From: Flavobacterium limnophilum
GTDB taxonomy: Bacteria; Bacteroidota; Bacteroidia; Flavobacteriales; Flavobacteriaceae
Reading direction: 5' to 3'
NCBI RefSeq assembly: GCF_027111315.2
Contig: NZ_CP114289.2
Span: forward strand, 1,984,001 to 2,048,000
DNA: 64,000 nt
Part shown: positions 58,138 to 64,000 of the stretch, one piece after another
How the letters are laid out: every line of letters starts with the position of its first letter
Numbering within the stretch: the first letter of the stretch is position 1
Notes under the pieces: generated by a model
What the model saw: the letters and a program-made list of their open reading frames with translations, nothing else
Database searches by the model: none
What the model was told of the DNA's origin: nothing
Translations under genes and position numbers: made by a program

Positions 58138-59724
58138 TTATTTATTCTGGATTTTTAATTTTTGATTTACTAATTCTTCATCCAAAGTTGATGAAGTCAC
58201 CGCTTTTAAAACGACTTGACTGCTTTTCTCTTTTGGTAAATCAATTTGTGTCATTTTCAAATTTTGAACATCATCAAAAACAAAGGCAGGCCTGAAATCA
58301 GTATCGTCTAAAGTAATTTTGATGTTTTTGAAACTAATTCCATTGACGTGTCGCACATAAAAACCATAAGCCGGCAATTCCCCAAACATCGAAAATTCTG
58401 GATAGTCTTTTGCGGCTTCCGGCACTTGATTCAAGCGGCTTAACGGAATATACGCCATTCCTTTAGTGGCTCTACCAGGATACGAAATAGTAATGTTTTC
58501 AAGACTTACATTTTCTATTTTGTATCCTGGAATCCCAACAATTGACGATGGAAATGGATTGTGGAAAAAATCGACTTCCGGCCCTCTTAAATCGTAATTT
58601 ATATCCGGTCGCCCAAAAGGCACTTGCACATTTATATTTTTGATACTCAGATTTTTGATGCTTCCGGGTTTGTCACCGCTTCGTTGTCCCAAGCGAATAA
58701 AAATGGCATTCCCAGTATTTACGGCATCGATGTTCGAAACATCAATATTTTCTATAATCGCACCGTCAACGGATTCTATGGCAATAGCCGATCGAAACGT
58801 GTCGTAAACCTTGATGTCCTTGATGACAACATTTTTGAATCCACCAAAGGAAGCTGTGCCAAATTTTATCGCACTGGCACTGGATTTAATGGTACAATTG
58901 GCAATATAAATCGAATCGTTGGAATATCCCGGATAGTATGATTTCAAGCAAATACCGTCATCGGCAGCGTTGATGTCGCAATTGACCACCTTCACATTCT
59001 TGCAATCCGTGATGTCTATGCCGTCATTGTTCCAATACGAGCGATTGACGATGGTCAACTTATCCAGAGTAAGATTAGAACACAACTCGAAAGACAAACC
59101 CCAACAGGAAGCTTCCCCTACTTTCAAACCTTCGATTAAAACGGAATCACATTGCGAGAAGCGAAACAATTTGGGTCTCATCGTTTCATTGGGCCTGTTT
59201 CTACGAAGGTTGTATTTTGGATCTATGGCAACGCCGGCGTGATGAAGACTGTCGATATTCAACGCCAATTGCAAACCTTGTCCGTCAATCGTTCCTTTTC
59301 CCTTAATGGCGATGTTGTTTGCTTTATTGGCCAAAATTAAAGCCATTTGTGAATTGTCGTCGGCTTTGGGTGAAATTGGTCTGCCGACAAAAGCCATATT
59401 CGAATAATCCTTGGGATTGGTGCTTCCCAACAAGACCGCTTCTTCTTCAAAATACAGGCCCACGTTGCTCTTCATTACAATGCTGCCGGACAAAAAACGG
59501 CCTTTTGGAAAAATTACTTGTCCCCCTTTATTTTTAAAAGCGGCATCAATTGCTTTTTGAATGGCTATCGTATTGACGGTTTTGCCGTCTGCTTTTGCTC
59601 CATAATTCGTAATTAAAAACTCCTTTGGGTTTTTGGTAGTTTTTTGTGCTTGGCTTTCAAAACCAAACAAAAAAAGACTCATTAATAAAGCAGTAAAAAT
59701 CAGTTTCGGATTTATTTTCAACAT
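58138..59724 (-). CDS. GH28-family glycosidase, rhamnogalacturonan-type candidate
   Basis: 528 residues with a signal peptide (ending SQAQK) and a GH28 beta-helix starting ITNYGAKADGKTVNTIAIQK. It keeps the Asp signatures NNDGIDI and ADDGICLKSY but has SASAIKFGTASFGG where GHG is expected and SAIAIESVDGA at the RIK region. Like the GH28 at 42593 it lacks the polygalacturonase histidine, and it has a long C-terminal insertion (about 395-480). A non-homogalacturonan substrate is likely. It is co-directional with the phosphoesterase (19 bp apart). Confidence 0.85.
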   Translation of the reverse strand: MLKINPKLIFTALLMSLFLFGFESQAQKTTKNPKEFLITNYGAKADGKTVNTIAIQKAIDAAFKNKGGQVIFPKGRFLSGSIVMKSNVGLYFEEEAVLLGSTNPKDYSNMAFVGRPISPKADDNSQMALILANKANNIAIKGKGTIDGQGLQLALNIDSLHHAGVAIDPKYNLRRNRPNETMRPKLFRFSQCDSVLIEGLKVGEASCWGLSFELCSNLTLDKLTIVNRSYWNNDGIDITDCKNVKVVNCDINAADDGICLKSYYPGYSNDSIYIANCTIKSSASAIKFGTASFGGFKNVVIKDIKVYDTFRSAIAIESVDGAIIENIDVSNIDAVNTGNAIFIRLGQRSGDKPGSIKNLSIKNINVQVPFGRPDINYDLRGPEVDFFHNPFPSSIVGIPGYKIENVSLENITISYPGRATKGMAYIPLSRLNQVPEAAKDYPEFSMFGELPAYGFYVRHVNGISFKNIKITLDDTDFRPAFVFDDVQNLKMTQIDLPKEKSSQVVLKAVTSSTLDEELVNQKLKIQNK

Positions 59725-59822
59725 TGCATTTCAATAACATTTAAATTAAATCATTTTTAACACAAAAATCTAACAATCAACAAAGTAAATCAATTAATTC
59801 AATCATTTTCACCTAAAAAAAA

Positions 59823-59923
59823 GCAAAAAAAGAGTACACAGATGACACCGATTGATTAAATAAAAAATTGATTTTCAACTTTCAATCCCTTAAAATTCGT
59901 TTCATCTGTGCACTATTTTTTGC
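59823..59923. repeat. MITE-like element bounded by 22-23-nt inverted repeats
   Basis: The left arm (59823-59845, starting GCAAAAAAAGAGTACACAG) and right arm (59902-59923, ending CACTATTTTTTGC) are near-perfect inverted repeats around 56 nt of AT-rich sequence. No coding capacity. The ACAGATGA/TCATCTGT ends resemble dispersed acacagat-type repeats of flavobacteria (from memory). Confidence 0.6.
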
Positions 59924-59971
59924 TTTTCAGTATTTCAAAATCCTACAAAAAATAAAGCGCCATTTTTTGCC

Positions 59972-60820
59972 TTATTTGATGTAAGCTTCCAATTTATCCA
60001 AAGTATTTATTTCAGTTTCCCTGGCACAAGCCGACACTATTTCGGTCGCCAAGTGTTTTGTTGGTTTTGAGATCAATAAATACTGTTTTCCATCATCGGA
60101 ATTTTTCACGTAATCTTTAGGATTATATCTTATGGCCGCGCCCACTTCAATAATCTCGGCAGCCACGTCTTCAGGATGTTTCCCCCAAACGGCGATATAA
60201 TTCGCTCCTTTTTTGGTTTCGAAACCTTTAAAATAATTCACTCCCGTAACAAACTGGACTTTTTCTCCACTTAAACTAAAAGCTTCCACTTTAGCCTCTC
60301 TTTTGTCGGAAAACACGGTTACACGAACCATGATGTCCACTTTTTTTCCTTTGTAGGAAACTCCTTTGGAAATCATTTCCATCCATGAAGTCGTATCTGT
60401 TTTTCCAACACGAGCCAAACGATTGGTTACTGGATTCAACGGAACCACTTTTGCTCCGTCCCAAAGGCGTACACCGCCCAAACCTACCGTAGCTCCAACT
60501 TTATAATAATCTGCTCCCCATCCTTCTTTTTGTTGTTCCGGTGTTGGATACCAATGGGCTTGTTTCAACTCCAACCCTTGTTTTGCTTTATTGTAAACGT
60601 CGATGGCCACTTTATCGCTAAAATAGATTCTCAATGCCATCCATTGGTTTTCGACTGCTGGTCCATGATGCCCAATTACGGAGTACAAATCACCCGATTC
60701 TGAACCAATATCAGTCAAATAACTTATTTTTTCGGCCTTCATGTACAAACTGGTGTCTGTATTATTTTGTCCAAAACAAGTACAACAAAACAGCAAAGCA
60801 GCCATAAATGATAATTTCAT
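59972..60820 (-). CDS. DUF4861-family secreted protein
   Basis: 282 residues with a signal peptide MKLSFMAALLFCCTCFG. The body matches DUF4861-type sequences: YSVIGHHGPAVENQWMALRI, HWYPTPEQQKEGWGADYYKV, VGLGGVRLWDG and VQFVTGVNYFKGFE. Family members are secreted proteins of unknown activity found in pectin-type loci and are usually longer (about 400 residues), so this is a short version. The conserved histidine pair in GHHGPA could be catalytic or metal-binding. Confidence 0.75.
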   Translation of the reverse strand: MKLSFMAALLFCCTCFGQNNTDTSLYMKAEKISYLTDIGSESGDLYSVIGHHGPAVENQWMALRIYFSDKVAIDVYNKAKQGLELKQAHWYPTPEQQKEGWGADYYKVGATVGLGGVRLWDGAKVVPLNPVTNRLARVGKTDTTSWMEMISKGVSYKGKKVDIMVRVTVFSDKREAKVEAFSLSGEKVQFVTGVNYFKGFETKKGANYIAVWGKHPEDVAAEIIEVGAAIRYNPKDYVKNSDDGKQYLLISKPTKHLATEIVSACARETEINTLDKLEAYIK

Positions 60821-60902
60821 AATTTCAATTATTTATTGATTAAACTTAATTTTCCGTAAAATTAAGTAAACTTTCTGCAATGCTGGAAGAATTCTTGCAT
60901 TA

Positions 60903-62699
60903 TTAAGAAATCGTCATTTTGTGATGAAAAGGCGTGAATCCCGTAATGTAAACGTGCACTCCATCAGTGCGCAAAGTTCCTTGATGATAGGTATATTCTT
61001 CGCTGTCCAAATTATTTATGCTGCGATGTTCCACCTTTCCAGGTCCAAACTGAATGGTATCTGCTCCCATAGCCAATTGACCCAGTCCCGAATTCAAAAA
61101 ATAATTACCTTTTTCGTCCTTTTCGGCACCCGTTATCGTACTTCCTTCTTTAAAACACATTTCTATGGTCACTTCAACATTGGGTGGGCCATCCACTTTA
61201 AAATCTATATCTAAAGAACCATTATTTTCAGTAACTTCAATCACGGTAATTTGTGTTTTTACATTGCTTTTTGTTCGGGAACCAAATTCCATTTTATTCC
61301 AAAATCGTCCATCCTGTGAAGGCGACAAGGTATAATCGGCATCGGCTTTGCGGAATTCTGGCGCTAGAGGCTGGTAATAATCCCCTTCCTTGGTTTCTAT
61401 CAAAATGTATTTATTTCCTTCTTTAACCATGCCGTCAGCACTGAAATAGCCCAACCTGAAAAACGAAGTCGAAAGACGCATGTATTTCAATATTGCCTCG
61501 CCCTTTCGATACGTCAAAAAGTTGGGATTGGACGATCTGCCGGAAACAATCATTACCGGTTTATCATTACCACCAAAAAGTGTTATGGCAGTTTTATCGC
61601 GCCTTATTCTGGCCAAATTCGATAATGCAAAAAACTTCTCATAATTATGCTCCACATTGGCGACAGCCGGAAGTGGCTGCTGAAGTTCTCTGTTTTCCAT
61701 AAAAAACAACAACGAACCCGATAGTGTATCGGTAGTGAAATCAGGAAGATTTTCGATCAATTTAGCCATATAAACAAAGATTGGATTGCCGGTATGAATG
61801 GCCATATAACGGTATTGCAAATAATATTTCGAAACGTTGATGTCCATGAATTGATCCTGCCTTCTGGAATCAAGGGTAACCAAATCGCCGTTGGGTTCTG
61901 TGTGATAATAATAGGCAGTCAGGTTTTTTTGAACGATATCCAATAATTCCGGTTTGTTCAGCAACTTTGCCATAGTAATCAATGCTTTGTCGATAACCCC
62001 TGAGTAAACACCACTTCTTTCCGAATAATGTCCATCGGCATCGATATAAATTCCTTCAGCCAGCCATTGTTCAATTCTTCGAACATATTTGGCATCCGGA
62101 TACAGGGAATTGATGTTGGCCAAAGCCGCACTAACCACCCATCGGTGATTGGGTGTATGCACGCCTCCGGTTACCATAGCTTCTCCTGCATTGACAATAA
62201 AGGTTTTGAATTTATCCCTTAAACCATCTAAATCTTTCTGTTTTTCCAGATTCAACACTGCCGCTGCAGGGCAAATATATTCCAAAATAAAGGCGGTATC
62301 TGGAGGTGATTGACGGTTTCCTCCGGCATCCAATGTACCATCGGGATATTGCTCCTTCAACATTACATCCATTAACTGATTCAATTGCTCAGCTACAACT
62401 TTGGACTTGTAATATACCGATTCCGAGTGCGAAATCGAAGCAGTCATCACGGTTATGGCTCCTGCCAATGGTCGAAAATTACTGATTCTGATTGTAGAAT
62501 TTAACATTCCTTTATTCAAAAGACTTTTCACTTTGGCATCATTGTTCAAAAGGAGACTTTTCATCAATTGAACATCTATTTTTGGCTGACTATTGTTTGA
62601 AAAAAAATCATTTGCCAAAGCAAAATCACTGACCAAAGCTCCCGCTAATGTCAGTCCTCCTAGTCTGATAAATTTTCCACGACTCATTTGATTTTTCAT
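60903..62699 (-). CDS. Secreted (alpha/alpha)-toroid plus beta-sandwich protein, polysaccharide-lyase-like candidate
   Basis: 598 residues. The N-terminus SRGKFIRLGGLTLAGALVSD looks like a Tat signal in which the second arginine is Gly, so export may be by Sec. Residues about 40-330 are helical in toroid fashion (GGVHTPNHRWVVSAALANIN, HYSERSGVYSGVIDKALITM); residues about 340-598 are beta-rich. This two-domain plan is that of heparinase II/III, PL8 and related lyases, and TPNHRW with HYSERSGVYSG could hold catalytic His, Asn, Arg and Tyr. Rhamnose-glucuronate lyases of arabinogalactan (PL27 type) are one possibility. No family was firmly recognised. Confidence 0.6.
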   Translation of the reverse strand: MKNQMSRGKFIRLGGLTLAGALVSDFALANDFFSNNSQPKIDVQLMKSLLLNNDAKVKSLLNKGMLNSTIRISNFRPLAGAITVMTASISHSESVYYKSKVVAEQLNQLMDVMLKEQYPDGTLDAGGNRQSPPDTAFILEYICPAAAVLNLEKQKDLDGLRDKFKTFIVNAGEAMVTGGVHTPNHRWVVSAALANINSLYPDAKYVRRIEQWLAEGIYIDADGHYSERSGVYSGVIDKALITMAKLLNKPELLDIVQKNLTAYYYHTEPNGDLVTLDSRRQDQFMDINVSKYYLQYRYMAIHTGNPIFVYMAKLIENLPDFTTDTLSGSLLFFMENRELQQPLPAVANVEHNYEKFFALSNLARIRRDKTAITLFGGNDKPVMIVSGRSSNPNFLTYRKGEAILKYMRLSTSFFRLGYFSADGMVKEGNKYILIETKEGDYYQPLAPEFRKADADYTLSPSQDGRFWNKMEFGSRTKSNVKTQITVIEVTENNGSLDIDFKVDGPPNVEVTIEMCFKEGSTITGAEKDEKGNYFLNSGLGQLAMGADTIQFGPGKVEHRSINNLDSEEYTYHQGTLRTDGVHVYITGFTPFHHKMTIS

Positions 62700-62738
62700 A
62701 CTCTTGGTTTCAGTTCGTTAATGAAAATGACATAGCAT

Positions 62739-63305
62739 TTACTTGTCCTCAATTTTTACAAGTGTAAAATTTATTCCCAATGGATTTTTGGTCATTTTAC
62801 AAATTAATGGGTAATCCGCATTTTTCACGATCCACATTTCGGTTTCATCTATCTGCGCCACCACGTGCAATGTATCAACTGGTTTTCCGTCCAATGCAAA
62901 ACTGTTTTTATCCGCATTTTCATCTAAAACATAGGTGGTATTATTATAAACAAACTTCTTGTTTTTCAGCAACTCTTGGTAGGCCGATTGTGAAATCATG
63001 AAATAAGTTTCCGTTGGTTTCAACGCCAAAACAGGCGCAAATTCTCCTTGGTTAAAACTTAAGGCATTGCCGTTTTTCAATGCTTCGGGCATAATTACAA
63101 TGCTGCTTTTTACGCCTCGGGTTTCTAAATCCAAAACCAGATTATCATTAGTTATTTTGGAGGTCAAAGTCAAGGTTCTGGTTTGCCCGTGTAATTTACA
63201 GACATAATTCAATGCCGTATTATTTTTGATTGTGGGAATAAAACCTTGCGCTGTCGCCAATTGAAAAAGGGAACAAAAAACGATTGTTATAATTGTATTT
63301 TTCAT
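62739..63305 (-). CDS. Secreted protein of unknown function
   Basis: 188 residues with a signal peptide (MKNTIITIVFCSLFQLATAQ) and an all-beta body (TRTLTLTSKITNDNLVLDLE, DTLHVVAQIDETEMWIVKN). No motif or cysteine pattern. It sits 6 bp before... the GH92 stop and 39 bp from the lyase-like gene start, so it is co-transcribed with both. The small beta-barrel-like pattern could bind a ligand, but no family was recognised. Confidence 0.7.
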   Translation of the reverse strand: MKNTIITIVFCSLFQLATAQGFIPTIKNNTALNYVCKLHGQTRTLTLTSKITNDNLVLDLETRGVKSSIVIMPEALKNGNALSFNQGEFAPVLALKPTETYFMISQSAYQELLKNKKFVYNNTTYVLDENADKNSFALDGKPVDTLHVVAQIDETEMWIVKNADYPLICKMTKNPLGINFTLVKIEDK

Positions 63306-63311
63306 CTATGC

Positions 63312-64000
63312 TTATTTTGTTGGTGGTAAAATAGTAGTTCCCCAAGCCGAAGGTTTTGAATCCATTTCCAATATCAATTCGCCACCTTTAACGAGGTCTT
63401 CGTGCAAAATCCAAGCTTGGTTATACAGTTTCCCGTTCAACAAAGCCGATTTGACATACTTGTTTTTATCGCTTAAATTTTTGGCCGTAATCTTGAAACT
63501 TTTTCCGTCTTCCAACTGCAAAGTGGTTTCCTTGATTAACGGCGTATTTAATAAATAATAGGGCTGTCCAGCATTGGGATACAACCCCATCATGTGGAAA
63601 GCCAACCAAGAGGACATCGCCCCCGAATCGTCATTGCCCGGCAAACCTGCCCGAGAAGTATTGAAATTCTCTTTAATGATTCCCTTGATTCGGTCACTAC
63701 TCAAATACGGTTTTCCAATCCAATGATACATCGTGGGTGCCAAAAAAGAAGGCTCATTCGATACATCATACAATTTGTTGTCAAAAAAAGTGTCCAATCT
63801 TTTTTGGAAAGCCAAATCGCCACCTAATCTACGAACCACTTCGGGTAAATCGTGCGGAATACTCAACGAATATTCCCAAGAAGTTCCTTCATAGAAAAAC
63901 ACGCACCAATGGCACACATACCAAGGCGATTCCGTAATTGTTGGAGTAAATCTAAAGGAAGGCTTTTGAATTTTTGATTCCCCAAAAGGAACATCATCCA
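63312..64000 (-). CDS. GH92 alpha-mannosidase (N-terminus beyond window)
   Basis: C-terminal 229 residues; the frame is open to base 64000, and the GTG at 63917 is only an internal Val codon. The GH92 signatures are clear: FYEGTSWEYSLSIPHDLPEV, a GG-F---LD pattern and PGNDDSGAMSSWLAFHMMGL with its Asp pair, then YPNAGQPYYLLNTPL. GH92 enzymes are calcium-dependent exo-alpha-mannosidases of about 750 residues, so most of the protein lies beyond the window. The GTSWEY/GNDDSG region carries catalytic and Ca-binding residues. It links mannose removal to this uronide locus. Confidence 0.88.
   Translation of the reverse strand, partial: DDVPFGESKIQKPSFRFTPTITESPWYVCHWCVFFYEGTSWEYSLSIPHDLPEVVRRLGGDLAFQKRLDTFFDNKLYDVSNEPSFLAPTMYHWIGKPYLSSDRIKGIIKENFNTSRAGLPGNDDSGAMSSWLAFHMMGLYPNAGQPYYLLNTPLIKETTLQLEDGKSFKITAKNLSDKNKYVKSALLNGKLYNQAWILHEDLVKGGELILEMDSKPSAWGTTILPPTK

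Overview
The window is a contiguous piece of a low-GC Bacteroidota chromosome, most likely Flavobacterium or a close relative. The evidence is SusC/SusD pairs, two giant hybrid two-component regulators (HTCS), type IX secretion (T9SS) C-terminal sorting domains, many SPII lipoproteins, TAnnTTTG-type -7 boxes, and flavobacterial interspersed repeats. No complete tRNA, no rRNA, no CRISPR array and no transposase gene was seen.

Region A (1-10528, all minus strand) is a co-directional eight-gene block. In transcription order it holds a transglutaminase-like/discoidin lipoprotein, an O-antigen-ligase-like membrane protein with TPRs, a small cysteine-rich NVEALA-like exported peptide followed by a strong hairpin, a 6-bladed beta-propeller lipoprotein, an anchored thioredoxin-like CGDC protein, a DUF1573 protein, and an RND efflux pair (periplasmic adaptor, then permease cut by the window edge). 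The peptide, redox, propeller and efflux arrangement is the best candidate here for an undescribed system.

Region B (10529-16982) is a signalling and accessory stretch: long non-coding DNA with interspersed repeats, a NarL-type response regulator, a divergent LytTR regulator whose receiver has lost its phospho-acceptor, a 59-residue lipoprotein, a TPR sensor histidine kinase, a small membrane protein, an orphan tRNA 3' end and a strong terminator. A covarying palindrome occurs in two full copies and one half copy.

Region C (16983-39396, minus) is a pectin/homogalacturonan utilisation locus. An HTCS regulator (TTG start) is followed by a terminator, then a tiny 45-residue lipoprotein ORF coupled by ATGA to a surface lipoprotein, then SusC, SusD, a DUF5123-type surface glycan-binding lipoprotein, an internal terminator, GH43, a lipoprotein GH28, a 1246-residue modular CE8 pectin methylesterase and a CBM6-GH28. 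The last two carry T9SS sorting domains. CE8 would de-esterify, the GH28 enzymes would depolymerise, and SusCD would import the products. A PA14-containing GH3 (39702-42317, plus) is divergent from the HTCS.

Region D (42593-64000, minus) is a second glycan and uronate locus under its own HTCS. It contains atypical GH28 proteins, an SDR (probable fructuronate or tagaturonate reductase), an SSS symporter, a DUF5009 acyltransferase-like membrane protein, a GH2 beta-galactosidase, a complete myo-inositol oxygenase, a metallophosphoesterase lipoprotein, a DUF4861 protein, a lyase-like toroid/sandwich protein, an unknown secreted protein and the end of a GH92 alpha-mannosidase. The mixture suggests breakdown of a plant glycan containing uronic acid, galactose, mannose and possibly inositol, with both galacturonate-type and inositol-derived glucuronate carbon entering uronate catabolism.
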